Program-made: the position numbers and the translations under genes
Notes under the pieces: generated by a model
Database searches by the model: none
The model's input: the letters and a program-made list of their open reading frames with translations, nothing else
What the model was told of the DNA's origin: nothing
In this document: in pieces, positions 35,627-43,590 of the stretch
How positions within the stretch are numbered: the stretch's first letter is position 1
Layout of the letters: each line of letters opens with the position of its first letter
Origin: an uncultured bacterium
GTDB lineage: Bacteria; Bacteroidota; Bacteroidia; Bacteroidales; Muribaculaceae
NCBI GenBank assembly: GCA_905214715.1
Contig: CAJMMT010000015.1
Coordinates: 1 to 56,883 of the forward strand
Length of the DNA stretch: 56,883 nucleotides
Reading direction: 5' to 3'

Positions 35627-36550
35627 CAGCAAAAGTGTCTGAGTCCTGTCTTTTTCCAATTGTGATTTCAGTTGAGCGAGATCGGGGAATTTCTGCTCGT
35701 CGCGCAGTCGTTTCATAAAGCGTATGGCCAAGGGTTCGCCGTATAGATTGCCGGAGAAGTCTATTATGTTGGCTTCTATAGTAGGGCTTAGGCCGTCACC
35801 TACAGTAGGACGCGATCCTATGTTGACCATGGCCGGAAATTCCGTACGGTCCGGTAAAACAGCCAGAGAGGCATATACACCGTTAGCAGGTATGGCAGAC
35901 CCCGGTTCGGGCACCAGATTAGCTGTCGGAAATCCGATGGTACGCCCTATCTGTTCCCCTTTCACAACTGTTCCGTAAAGAGTATATGGATACCCGAGTA
36001 TGCGGGAGGCAGCCGATACGTCGCCTGCCGCTATGGCCTTGCGGGCTTTGGAACTGCTTGCTCCTTCATGTTTCGGGGAGTCTATCGGTTCTATGCCGAG
36101 CTGCAGGGCGTTTGCGCATAGCTCGGCGTGGGAAATGTGCCTCCCGTCAGATCCGAATGTGTTGTCATATCCGATTACGAGCAGTCGTACTCCAAAAGTG
36201 TCGCGTAATATGCGCATCCATTCCTTCGAGGAGAGATGCTGGATTTCGGGTGTGAAGTGAACGCATATAGGCAAGACACCGAGTTCGGCGAGTTTTCTGT
36301 CGCGTCGTTCCGGCCTCATAAGAATGGAGGGTGCGCGTCGAGGGTCTATTACCGAAAGAGGATGGCGGTCGAAGGAAAACACGAGTGGCCGCAGCCGTCG
36401 GTCGGCCGCAGCAGCGGTAAGAGTGCTGATTACGAGTTGATGTCCCCGATGCAATCCGTCGAAAGTACCTATGCTTGCCGCCGATGGTATCGGCCCGGAT
36501 ACGAATCCATCGGGTGCATCGTATGTCAGTCTTCCCTCTGAAATGGTCAT
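35615..36550 (-). CDS. ribF: bifunctional riboflavin kinase/FAD synthetase
   Basis: A 311-residue RibF. The N-terminal FMN adenylyltransferase domain has Ile-Gly-Thr-Phe-Asp-Gly-(L)-His-Arg-Gly-His near residues 26-36 (nucleotidyltransferase histidines) and Val-Ile-Gly-Tyr-Asp-x-x-Phe-Gly near 131-140. The C-terminal riboflavin kinase domain has Gly-(R)-Thr-Ile-Gly-Phe-Pro-Thr-Ala-Asn near 205-214 and Val-Asn-Ile-Gly-x-Arg-Pro-Thr near 243-250. It makes FMN and then FAD. It follows a HAD phosphatase gene by 11 bases and belongs to a three-gene leftward unit. Confidence 0.96.
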   Translation of the reverse strand: MTISEGRLTYDAPDGFVSGPIPSAASIGTFDGLHRGHQLVISTLTAAAADRRLRPLVFSFDRHPLSVIDPRRAPSILMRPERRDRKLAELGVLPICVHFTPEIQHLSSKEWMRILRDTFGVRLLVIGYDNTFGSDGRHISHAELCANALQLGIEPIDSPKHEGASSSKARKAIAAGDVSAASRILGYPYTLYGTVVKGEQIGRTIGFPTANLVPEPGSAIPANGVYASLAVLPDRTEFPAMVNIGSRPTVGDGLSPTIEANIIDFSGNLYGEPLAIRFMKRLRDEQKFPDLAQLKSQLEKDRTQTLLLFGI

Positions 36551-36561
36551 AAGTTCGGGTA

Positions 36562-37239
36562 TCAGGAGTGTATGTCAAGCAGTAGTCCGGTGTATGCCAT
36601 CATGTCGTCGGCCGGGGTGGGGCCTACTTTAAGGGCATGCATGCCGCATTCAGATGCTGCTCTGCAATTGGCTTCCGAATCATCGAGCATAAGTGTCTGA
36701 GAACCCGGTAGGCCGTAGCGTCTCAGCAATATTTCAAAAATGGCGTGATCGGGTTTGCATACCATTTCCTGAAATGATGTGACTATACCGTCGAAATAAT
36801 CGTTGATAGTGCCTCCTTCCTGACGGAATTGGCGTGCGATCCATGAATTGAACATTACCGGATTGGTGTTTGAGAGCGCGAAAATCCGGAATCCGGCCAT
36901 GCGCAGTTCGCGTAATCGGCGCAACCGTTCTTCAGGTATCCTGACAAGAAAGGCGTTGAAAGCATCGGTAAGAGCGGTGTCGCTTACTTTTGATTCCGGA
37001 TTGTTTGCCTTGCAGCGGACACGCAGGTCGTCGAAGAACTCTCCTGCGGTCAGCACCCCTGTCTCAAGTTCAAGAAAAGGAGGTCGCTGCACATATTGTC
37101 CCAGCATTTCTCCTACTTCCTGTAGACCAAGTTTTTCAAGCTCTTCTACGGCCCTTAGCCTGTTGAGGTCTATCACAACTCCTCCGAGGTCGAACACGAT
37201 ATTTCTGATGCTTTTAAGCCATTCCATGTTATTTCCCAT
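36562..37239 (-). CDS. HAD family hydrolase
   Basis: The 225-residue protein has HAD motif I as Val-Phe-Asp-Leu-Gly-Gly-Val-Val (nucleophile Asp17), motif II Leu-Ser-Asn-Thr-Asn (near residue 127), and motif IV Leu-Met-Leu-Asp-Asp-Ser. The helical cap between motifs I and II places it with the YihX/GPH-like phosphatases. In context (ribF downstream) a sugar-phosphate or flavin-intermediate phosphatase is possible, but the substrate is not decided. Start could be Met1 or Met5. Confidence 0.88.
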   Translation of the reverse strand: MGNNMEWLKSIRNIVFDLGGVVIDLNRLRAVEELEKLGLQEVGEMLGQYVQRPPFLELETGVLTAGEFFDDLRVRCKANNPESKVSDTALTDAFNAFLVRIPEERLRRLRELRMAGFRIFALSNTNPVMFNSWIARQFRQEGGTINDYFDGIVTSFQEMVCKPDHAIFEILLRRYGLPGSQTLMLDDSEANCRAASECGMHALKVGPTPADDMMAYTGLLLDIHS

Positions 37240-37242
37240 TTT

Positions 37243-37782
37243 TTATAATTCTATTATTACAGGTATGTGGCCGGAGTGGGGCAGTAGCTTGTCTGTAAGG
37301 TCGGCGGTGGCTATTTTCAAGTGGCTTGTGACGGTGCCGTCGGGAAGCATGAATGAGGGTTCGCACAGTACATCGCGATCTATTACAAGCTCATAGTGCC
37401 TGTCGGTGTCGGTGAGAGTGCAGAGTATGTTGGCCGCGCCATATTCCACTCCGAGTAATTCTTGCAATTTCTCTTCGGGTGCGAACGATACTCTTGGAAT
37501 GCCAAGGGCATTGCTGAAATCCCGGGTAACGAATGGTTTGTCGGCACTCATTACGAGCAGCCAGAAGCGTGTCTGCCGACGGTTGGTGAGAAGAATGTTC
37601 TTGGCCATTCTGCCGCCTAAGCGCGAGTTGATATAGACCGCCTCTTCCATTGTGTGGGAAGTGGAATTGTCAACTCTCTCGAACACGATTCCAAGTTCCT
37701 GCAAAGTGCTGTATATGGTATGCTGCAGTGGAGTGGAGAATTCCTCGGGAGGAGTCCTCTTTATTTCGCTGACTTCTATCAT
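37243..37782 (-). CDS. YbaK/ProX-type aminoacyl-tRNA editing protein
   Basis: The 179-residue protein matches the prolyl-tRNA synthetase-associated (YbaK-like) domain: Ser-Thr-Ser-His-Thr-Met-Glu-Glu-Ala, then Lys-Asn-Ile-Leu-Leu-Thr-Asn (catalytic Lys near residue 61), Gly-Ile-Pro-Arg-Val-Ser-Phe-Ala, and a C-terminal Asp-Gly-Thr-Val-Thr-Ser-His. Such free-standing proteins deacylate mischarged Ala- or Cys-tRNA-Pro. It lies 3 bases upstream of the HAD gene in the same unit. Confidence 0.88.
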   Translation of the reverse strand: MIEVSEIKRTPPEEFSTPLQHTIYSTLQELGIVFERVDNSTSHTMEEAVYINSRLGGRMAKNILLTNRRQTRFWLLVMSADKPFVTRDFSNALGIPRVSFAPEEKLQELLGVEYGAANILCTLTDTDRHYELVIDRDVLCEPSFMLPDGTVTSHLKIATADLTDKLLPHSGHIPVIIEL

Positions 37783-37864
37783 AATCTTTAAAGACGATGT
37801 CTTGAAAAAAGAGAGGCAGGTAATCAGATCAAAAATATATTGTCTTTATTGCCTGCCGTAATCT

Positions 37865-38782
37865 TTATTTCTTCATTGCGAATTTGCGCGATGCCAGACG
37901 GTAACCGTCACAGAATACCTCTACGAGATAGTCTCCCGGTGTGAGTGTGGAGTTTACATTCCAGTACATTGTAACTGAAATCTCTTCGTTGGCATATTCT
38001 ACCTGACGGTGGGCTGTAGCCTGGAGTGAGGCCCCGTCCATCTGGAAGTTACCCCCACCTGGAAGCAGACTGCCTTCGGGGGTGGATATGCGCACATAGA
38101 AGTCTTTCATTCCGGCAGCCGCTGTATTGTTGGGACTGACGGTGAAGTGAACTGCAAGTTGACGGGCTTTAGTTATGTTTTTCTCGTTTTTGCCTTTCTT
38201 GTTGAGTGCTGAGAGAGAAAGCCCGGTGATGTTGAGCTTTTTTGCGAGCTTCACGGTCTGGCTCAATTGCTCGTTGTCTCTTGAGGTTGTGGATACTTGG
38301 GTAGCAAGTTGCTGATTACGTTCGGTAACCTGCTGAATTTCCTGACGCAGACCCTCGTTTTCTTCTCCGAGGCGCTTAATCTCTTCGAGGTAATGTTTAA
38401 GTATCCCTTTCAAGGTAGCGATCTCGCCTTCAAGTTCCTTTATTCGGGCTTTATTGCTCGCATTGCTGCGGCGTTCGGTTTCAAGGTCCTTCAACAGACC
38501 TTCTACTTTCATGCGTGCCTGATTGTATTGCTGTACGAGTGAGTCGTTTTTCAGATATACCTGTTGGTCTTCATATTGATTGAAGTCGGCGTTGAGTTGT
38601 TCGAATTCGTTTTGCAACACAAGGCGGTCGTTGGCAAGACTCAAAGAGTCGGCTCTTGCTTCGGCCCGTATGGCGGCTTCTGTCTGTCGGGAGTTGCTGA
38701 CTATTAGAACAACCGTAAGAGCTATCAGGCAGACGAGAGCTGCGATGCCGATTGTCAGTATTTTTTTCTGATTCTTATCCAT
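37865..38782 (-). CDS. membrane-anchored coiled-coil protein, unknown
   Basis: This 305-residue protein has a short cytoplasmic N-terminus, one membrane segment (residues 9-29), a long coiled coil (about 45-180, Glu/Gln/Lys-rich heptads) and a C-terminal beta domain (about 205-305). The beta domain contains Phe-Tyr-Val-Arg-Ile-(S)-Thr-Pro-Glu-Gly and Pro-Gly-Asp-Tyr-Leu-Val-Glu-Val-Phe. Similar proteins are common in Bacteroidales genomes but I know no function. The C-terminal domain looks like a ligand-binding beta sandwich in the periplasm. Confidence 0.75.
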   Translation of the reverse strand: MDKNQKKILTIGIAALVCLIALTVVLIVSNSRQTEAAIRAEARADSLSLANDRLVLQNEFEQLNADFNQYEDQQVYLKNDSLVQQYNQARMKVEGLLKDLETERRSNASNKARIKELEGEIATLKGILKHYLEEIKRLGEENEGLRQEIQQVTERNQQLATQVSTTSRDNEQLSQTVKLAKKLNITGLSLSALNKKGKNEKNITKARQLAVHFTVSPNNTAAAGMKDFYVRISTPEGSLLPGGGNFQMDGASLQATAHRQVEYANEEISVTMYWNVNSTLTPGDYLVEVFCDGYRLASRKFAMKK

Positions 38783-38903
38783 CTTTGTTTTGTCAGGTTC
38801 TTTTGAAGGCTTCGGGCCGATAATGAAGTCGTATGAACGGCTTCGACAAGTCCGGTCTACGGGACTGCAAATTTACATTTTTAATACGGTATAAGCAAAA
38901 AAG

Positions 38904-38933
38904 AAGCCGACATCTCTAACGAGACATCGGCTT
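38904..38933. terminator. terminator of the small lipoprotein gene
   Basis: Arms AAGCCGACATCTC and GAGACATCGGCTT pair in 11 of 13 positions around a TAAC loop. On the minus strand the hairpin is followed by a T-rich stretch, the usual intrinsic terminator form, 23 bases after the stop of the lipoprotein gene. Confidence 0.8.
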
Positions 38934-38955
38934 ATACTGCTTACCGTATCAGGTA

Positions 38956-39159
38956 TTACTTCTGAGCGGGAGCTTCAACAGCAGCGCTGTCAGCTACAGG
39001 AGCGTTGGAATCAACTACAGTTGTGTCTTCAACAACTACTGCGGTTTCTTCAACTGCTACTACAGTGTCAGAATCAGCTGCTTCAGCAGCCTTGTTGCCG
39101 CTGCAAGATACCATTGCTACGCTGAAAACAACAGCGAGAGCGAGAACGATCTTTTTCAT
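38956..39159 (-). CDS. small acidic lipoprotein
   Basis: The 67-residue product has a lipoprotein signal (Val-Ser-Cys, modified Cys19) and a mature part that is only acidic and small residues (Val, Glu, Asp, Ala, Thr, Ser) in short repeats. Such abundant short lipoproteins occur in many Bacteroidales; function is unknown. It has a perfect promoter and a strong terminator, so it is likely expressed strongly as a single gene. Confidence 0.82.
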   Translation of the reverse strand: MKKIVLALAVVFSVAMVSCSGNKAAEAADSDTVVAVEETAVVVEDTTVVDSNAPVADSAAVEAPAQK

Positions 39160-39211
39160 TTTTCCTAAAATTTAAAATAATAAAACAATTTTTTTGCTAT
39201 CAAAAACGGTG

Positions 39212-39242
39212 CAAAGCTAATAAGCATTTTTGATTCCGCAAA
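39212..39242 (-). promoter_or_regulatory. promoter of the small lipoprotein gene
   Basis: On the minus strand TTTG (39239-39242), 19 bases, TAGCTTTG (39212-39219): a perfect match. The leader to the ATG at 39159 is about 50 bases and AT-rich. Confidence 0.75.
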
Positions 39243-39514
39243 AAAAAATCAAAGAAAAATAACCCGTGCGACTGCTTTTTAACACTTCATTAGCTATGAC
39301 TGAGTATGCGAAAGATAGGCTCGGATATAATTAATTGATTGTTAATTAGAAGTTTATGTAATCAGTAACGAAAAATAATCGATGGTTGGCCGATAGTGCT
39401 GAATTTTATGATTACGGCTCTTTATTTGTAGTTCTGAGGTGAGATGGGTAATCTGTATTGAGTATCCTTTGTGAGTATTCTTTGACGAATATCTGCAAAC
39501 TTACTCTGAAAATA
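39243..39514. other. divergent intergenic region, no gene
   Basis: The region between the lipoprotein gene and the next rightward gene (39160-39622) holds two promoters, listed separately, and no supported gene. The part between them is AT-rich with no repeat or RNA I recognise. Confidence 0.5.
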
Positions 39515-39545
39515 TTTGATTTTTTGAATAGTTACATTATCTTTG
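39515..39545 (+). promoter_or_regulatory. promoter of the two-repeat secreted protein gene
   Basis: TTTG (39515-39518), 19 bases, TATCTTTG (39538-39545): a perfect match. The leader to the ATG at 39623 is about 70 bases and contains the hairpin at 39563-39580. Confidence 0.75.
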
Positions 39546-39562
39546 CGCATAACTGAAACCAA

Positions 39563-39580
39563 CTTCGCAAGAGTGCGAAG
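39563..39580 (+). promoter_or_regulatory. hairpin in mRNA leader
   Basis: CTTCGCA pairs perfectly with TGCGAAG around AGAG, close to the predicted 5' end of the transcript. It could protect the mRNA end or control translation of the following gene. Confidence 0.5.
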
Positions 39581-39622
39581 ACGAAATAACTTATTGATTA
39601 ATTTGAAACCTAATACAGCACC

Positions 39623-40723
39623 ATGAAAAAGTTTTTCCTTGTGGCCTTATGCGCATTATGCGTATGCTCGCTGTCGGGCAGGCAGAAAGTAATGAAAATC
39701 CATCTTGCCAATGGTAAGTCGGAGATCAAAAAAGTAGAGGATATAGTAGAAATTACTTTTGAGGAAATGGAGGACTCCGAGTGGCCGGAAGACCCCGATC
39801 CTCCTATGAACGGATATATAAAGTCGGTATTTACCGACGGTGAGCTGATGTACTATGGCAAAGATCCTGAATACAGCAGTAAAGACGGTGCTATATATTT
39901 CCTTTATCTAAAAGATCTGAATAACAAGGAACGTTCTACGAGCGTGAGTTTCTATGTGAATGTTCCGCGTCAGAAGAACGGACAATTCGAGTTGCCGGAA
40001 GGTACGTATACAACTTCCAATACATGGGCTGTGGGTACTTTCAATAACAAGGAGACGGCTAAGTATAAATCAAACTGGAATGTGGTTGACCCTAAATGGG
40101 TGCAGTATGTTGTTGAAGACGGCGTATTTATAGTCGAGAGGATAGATGCCTCGACATATAGTGTGAAAGGTCGCGTTAAAGGCGGTTCGATACAGGATGA
40201 CGGTTCGATAGCGCATAATGAGTACGGCATAGAGTTCGAATATACCGGCAAATTGCCTGTGGAAGATTATTCCTCATATTATGAGGATCCGGAAGATCCG
40301 GAGGATCCCGATAATCCAGATGTTCCCGATGCTGAAATCCTTACAACCGGCGATTTGTATTATTACGGCGGTAATGAGTATTACCTCAATCTGAAAGACA
40401 AGCGGCCGGTAGATACCAACGAGATTACTCTCTATCTATATTCAACTCCGGATGGCGGTCTGGAGCTGCAATCTGGAGATTATTTACCCGCGGCCGACCA
40501 TGTCGATATGACGTTTGCATCTGATAAATCTTCGTGGACCTTCATTGACCATGATATGTATGATGATCGTGTGCGTTGCAACCTTGACGGCGGTTCTGTG
40601 AAAATAACATCCAAGGGTAACCACGAATATGAGATATCAGGCACGGTGAAAAGCTCTGAAAATGGTAAGGCGTTTTCTTTTACCTATTCAGGTACAATTC
40701 CTTTTGAGGATTATTCTTATTGA
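39623..40723 (+). CDS. secreted protein with two tandem beta domains, unknown
   Basis: The 366-residue protein has a signal peptide (1-19, Cys/Leu-rich) and a short N-terminal segment (Ile-His-Leu-Ala-Asn-Gly-Lys-Ser then Val-Glu-Asp-Ile-Val-Glu-Ile-Thr-Phe), a pattern seen before many Bacteroidales surface proteins. Two homologous domains follow (about 70-220 and 240-366). Each starts with Gly-(E/D)-Leu-x-Tyr-Tyr-Gly, contains Tyr-x-Leu-(Y/N)-Leu-Lys-Asp and ends Tyr-(T/S)-Gly-x-(L/I)-Pro-(V/F)-Glu-Asp-Tyr-Ser. The linker is an Asp/Pro repeat (EDPEDPEDPDNPD). No enzyme motif is visible. Confidence 0.75.
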   Translation: MKKFFLVALCALCVCSLSGRQKVMKIHLANGKSEIKKVEDIVEITFEEMEDSEWPEDPDPPMNGYIKSVFTDGELMYYGKDPEYSSKDGAIYFLYLKDLNNKERSTSVSFYVNVPRQKNGQFELPEGTYTTSNTWAVGTFNNKETAKYKSNWNVVDPKWVQYVVEDGVFIVERIDASTYSVKGRVKGGSIQDDGSIAHNEYGIEFEYTGKLPVEDYSSYYEDPEDPEDPDNPDVPDAEILTTGDLYYYGGNEYYLNLKDKRPVDTNEITLYLYSTPDGGLELQSGDYLPAADHVDMTFASDKSSWTFIDHDMYDDRVRCNLDGGSVKITSKGNHEYEISGTVKSSENGKAFSFTYSGTIPFEDYSY

Positions 40724-40736
40724 TGCCGTGATGTAA

Positions 40737-40774
40737 ATACTATGGCATAATATAGATACTATGGCATAATGTAG
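40737..40774. repeat. 19-base tandem duplication
   Basis: Two copies of ATACTATGGCATAATATAG (second copy with G for A) follow directly on each other just after the secreted-protein stop. They lie in the 3' untranslated region before the terminator and have no evident function. Confidence 0.55.
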
Positions 40775-40797
40775 ATAAGGAGATATCAAAATAAAAG

Positions 40798-40839
40798 TAC
40801 CGCACCCCAAAAGTCATACATTGATTTTGGAGTGCGGTA
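40798..40839. terminator. bidirectional terminator
   Basis: TACCGCACCCCAAAA pairs with TTTTGGAGTGCGGTA over 15 bases with one mismatch around a 12-base loop. It lies between the convergent secreted-protein and choloylglycine-hydrolase-family genes. Confidence 0.82.
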
Positions 40840-40901
40840 TTTGTTTAGGGAGACTGCCTTAAATACCATTTTGTTGATAAATCCGTATCGAGACAGACGG
40901 C

Positions 40902-41957
40902 TTATATTCCGAAAAGGAACTGCAGTGGCTCGGAGTCCCGCATTTTATCGGCGGCATCTCCCGAATATATCTCGCCATCAGTTAACGAGAGTTTCCTGAT
41001 TTTTGCTTTGGGGCTGAAATCAAGTTTCTTAAGGTCTATCCAGAAAATATCGGGACTCAATGTAGATTCAAAATAATATACCAGATTTTTCTGGTCGGCA
41101 ACCGTACGCCAGCGAGTGGACGCTATGTTTGGTTGCGAAGGAATGGAGATCCCGAGGGGAACCGAGACGTTGCGCATGACACTGAACACACCAGCCACCG
41201 CCTGGCGATAATCGGAGGTTTGAGGCAATACCTTGATGTAAAATGATGCACGGACGAAACGGTCGGACGCGCGGTTGGTTCCCGGCAACATGACAAGACC
41301 GCCGATCTGGTTCCAATAGTCATCTAACGTCTGCTGCTTGTCATATGTAGGAGAGTTGGTCATTACCTGACAATCTTTGCCGCTATGAATAACGAGTTTC
41401 TCGGCGATGTATTCGAATATCGCGCTATTGCCGGTTGAATCGGAAATAGAAAGATGCAGTGTCGATTTAGCTCCATTGGGGAGATCGGGGTCATCAATGC
41501 GGAACAATTCCTTTCCAAGCTCCTCGACTGCCTCATCCACGGTGGCGAAATTGTCAAGCACATATTGCGTCCATATGCTCAGACCCATGACAGGGCGGTT
41601 GTCGCCGGCTCTGTGATAATCCGATTCCGCCAAAAAAAGAAGATTGGCCACAAGCCCTTTCTCGTTGATTCCGTCGCAGACACCTATGTCATACCCCGCT
41701 GTAACCACGCTACCGTAAGAAGAAGTCCATTTCACGGTATTGTCGGTCATCCCTCCACGACGAGTCATTCCTCTCGGGAAAAAATAAATGTTGGATTGAG
41801 GATCTTCTTTCCAATCCATCGTGCGTCCCGTTACCACCATGTCTTCCGGGCCAAGATACACCGCCCGAGTACATGCATCAGACGGAACAGATATGCTGTA
41901 CGCGCAGGCAATAATCGATACTATCGCAATGATTCTATAACGACCTGTTTTATTCAT
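40902..41957 (-). CDS. choloylglycine hydrolase family protein (bile salt hydrolase/penicillin V acylase-like), secreted
   Basis: The 351-residue precursor has a signal peptide that would end just before Cys29, leaving it as the N-terminal nucleophile of the Ntn hydrolase fold. Other active-site residues are in place: Arg45 and Asp48 (Gly-Arg-Thr-Met-Asp-Trp), the Met-Thr-Asn-Ser-Pro asparagine near residue 200, and the Asn-Arg-Ala-Ser-Asp-Arg arginine near residue 233. The family cleaves amide bonds of conjugated bile acids or of penicillin V and acyl-homoserine lactones; sequence alone does not decide which. The exported form matches gut Bacteroidales enzymes. Confidence 0.92.
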   Translation of the reverse strand: MNKTGRYRIIAIVSIIACAYSISVPSDACTRAVYLGPEDMVVTGRTMDWKEDPQSNIYFFPRGMTRRGGMTDNTVKWTSSYGSVVTAGYDIGVCDGINEKGLVANLLFLAESDYHRAGDNRPVMGLSIWTQYVLDNFATVDEAVEELGKELFRIDDPDLPNGAKSTLHLSISDSTGNSAIFEYIAEKLVIHSGKDCQVMTNSPTYDKQQTLDDYWNQIGGLVMLPGTNRASDRFVRASFYIKVLPQTSDYRQAVAGVFSVMRNVSVPLGISIPSQPNIASTRWRTVADQKNLVYYFESTLSPDIFWIDLKKLDFSPKAKIRKLSLTDGEIYSGDAADKMRDSEPLQFLFGI

Positions 41958-42073
41958 AATACTTTATTTGTAATTAGATGAGTGTTATTCAAAAAACATT
42001 AGAAATAGAGCATTGTAATAATGAAGTAGTTTCTACTTCCTTTCATGCTTTACGTAAATAGTCGAAACAACTT

Positions 42074-42263
42074 CAATAAGTAGCTGCGAAGAATAAATGC
42101 ACATATGATAGGAGCTTGTTTTTGAGGTGATTTCGCAAGCCGAAGAGGGCGAAATGCGGGCATTGCAACCGATGAAACCTTGCGGAAGCGGCCAAAAAGA
42201 AGTCATCTCATATGTGAAATTCTAAAAAACATATTAACATTTATTTTTCGTAACTACTTATTA
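42074..42263. mobile_element. hairpin element, copy B, nested inverted repeats
   Basis: An outer inverted repeat (42074-42099 with 42238-42263, 22 of 26 positions) and an inner one (CACATATGA 42100-42108 with its complement 42208-42216) enclose a core (about 42113-42200) homologous to copies A and C. The core tip pairs AATG with CATT at 42153-42164. The flanking arms are unlike the ends of copies A and C. There is no open frame. Confidence 0.55.
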
Positions 42264-42525
42264 ATCCGATAAACCACACTGTCTGTATTGTAATCATTCC
42301 AACGTATTCTTTCGGAAATTTGTTCAATATCCGACTAAACAGGCTCTTAAATTACAATAGGATTGAGAGGATTTTTTGCGGGATGTTCATATCCTTCCGG
42401 AGAAGGTATAGGAAACGGGCTTCATATTGCTTTCTGCTTTGCCTGGTATGTTATATGTCGGACTGATTTTATCTGTACCTCAGTATATTTATCCCTTGTG
42501 GTTGCGTATGATATGCAGAGGCTTG
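42264..42525. other. intergenic region with element fragments
   Basis: A single IS1031-like end in reverse orientation (CAGGCTC followed by TTAA, 42340-42350) and the word GATTGAGAGGATTTTT at 42361-42376, also found beside the core of copy A, suggest decayed pieces of the same element family. No gene is supported; the rightward open frames over 42363-42828 are shadows of the TfoX gene. Confidence 0.4.
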
Positions 42526-42840
42526 TTATTTCTTCCTGGATTTTGGAAAAGGAAGTTCTTCCCACAATGTCCTGATAACTTTCAAGGTTTTTTTCCGGTC
42601 GCTGAAGTCAAGGATATAGCCCTCTTTCGCACCTTTGTACGCGCAACCTGTTTCAGCGTCAGCCATCAATTCCGCGATGCACGGCAGTTTTTTCACAAAA
42701 GCGATGTTGTCGCAAGCCGTTATCACGCATTTCCCATTTACATAAATTACATAGTCGCCCATCATTTTACGGGAGCGGACTTCTCCCAATGGGGCAAGTA
42801 TGTCGCATACGAATTCTATGAAATCTGAAGAACAGGCCAT
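42526..42840 (-). CDS. TfoX/Sxy N-terminal domain protein
   Basis: The 104-residue protein is a stand-alone TfoX N-terminal domain: Phe-Val-Cys-Asp-Ile-Leu-Ala-Pro-Leu-Gly-Glu-Val-Arg-Ser-(R)-Lys-Met-Met-Gly-Asp-Tyr near residues 9-29 is its hallmark. In gamma-proteobacteria the domain is part of the competence regulator Sxy; stand-alone forms in this order have no known role. It lies 2 bases after the DJ-1 family gene and forms an operon with it. Confidence 0.88.
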   Translation of the reverse strand: MACSSDFIEFVCDILAPLGEVRSRKMMGDYVIYVNGKCVITACDNIAFVKKLPCIAELMADAETGCAYKGAKEGYILDFSDRKKTLKVIRTLWEELPFPKSRKK

Positions 42841-42842
42841 GT

Positions 42843-43454
42843 TCAGTCTTGCGGAAATAGTTTGCAGAAGCCCTGCTTGTTGAACTGATAATACATTTCG
42901 ATACGCTCAGGAGTATCGTTTTCGAGCAACAGCAGCAACTCTTTGGCAAATTCGAGAGTTGCGGAGCCGTTAGCAGTGACTATGTTATTGTCGCTTACGG
43001 CCTGGGCATGGATATAACCCTTTGGATTGGTATAGTTCTCGCCTCCCCATGACCGCAATTGTTCAGGTCCGTTACCGGTATGCTTGATGTTATTGAGAAA
43101 CCCACATTTAGCCATGAACGAGGCCCCATTGCATATGGCACCTACAATTTTACCTTTTTCGATAGCTAGCCTGACTATATGCATGACCGGTTCCGCGGCC
43201 GTGGTATCCCATCCGAAGCCGCCGATCAATACCAACGCGGCATAATCATCCGGCATAGTATCGAATGAATAATCGGGCAAAGTCCTGAATCCTCCGATTG
43301 ATTTTACCGGCTCCATTGTAGGAGCGACGATTTTGTTGACATATTTCGGCTGTTCTTTCAATGCATATTCATCGGAGGCAATCGCCTGAGACAGATATAC
43401 AACCTCATGCGCCGCATAGTCCGGCAGAAGGATATAAAGGATTTCTTTACTCAT
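42843..43454 (-). CDS. DJ-1/PfpI family protein
   Basis: I choose the start at 43454 (MSKEILY), giving 203 residues; the codon at 43469 adds five. The class I glutamine-amidotransferase-like fold shows Leu-Ile-Gly-Gly-Phe-Gly-Trp-Asp near residue 80 and the nucleophile elbow Ala-Ile-Cys-Asn-Gly-Ala near residue 108. Members include chaperone-like glyoxalases, proteases and amide hydrolases; this one resembles bacterial stress-response types. A TAAATTTG -7 box is at 43495-43502. Confidence 0.87.
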   Translation of the reverse strand: MSKEILYILLPDYAAHEVVYLSQAIASDEYALKEQPKYVNKIVAPTMEPVKSIGGFRTLPDYSFDTMPDDYAALVLIGGFGWDTTAAEPVMHIVRLAIEKGKIVGAICNGASFMAKCGFLNNIKHTGNGPEQLRSWGGENYTNPKGYIHAQAVSDNNIVTANGSATLEFAKELLLLLENDTPERIEMYYQFNKQGFCKLFPQD

Positions 43455-43494
43455 ATTTTTTAATTCCACTGATCTGCTCTCTTGAATCGTATTG

Positions 43495-43502
43495 CAAATT
43501 TA
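43495..43502 (-). promoter_or_regulatory. -7 box for the DJ-1/TfoX operon
   Basis: TAAATTTG read leftward is a full -7 match, about 40 bases upstream of the chosen ATG at 43454. A CAAA lies 25 bases further out, longer than the usual spacing. Confidence 0.45.
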
Positions 43503-43590
43503 CAAAAAATCCTTATGTAATTTAAAGCAAAACAGATGATCTATAATTATAATTCAGGTATATTCTTGTTTTTCATTATAGCGGAAAACG

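Noticed and set aside
42427..42828. Rightward 133-codon frame over the TfoX gene
   Set aside because: The leftward frame is a recognisable TfoX N-terminal domain with operon partner; the rightward one has no family features.
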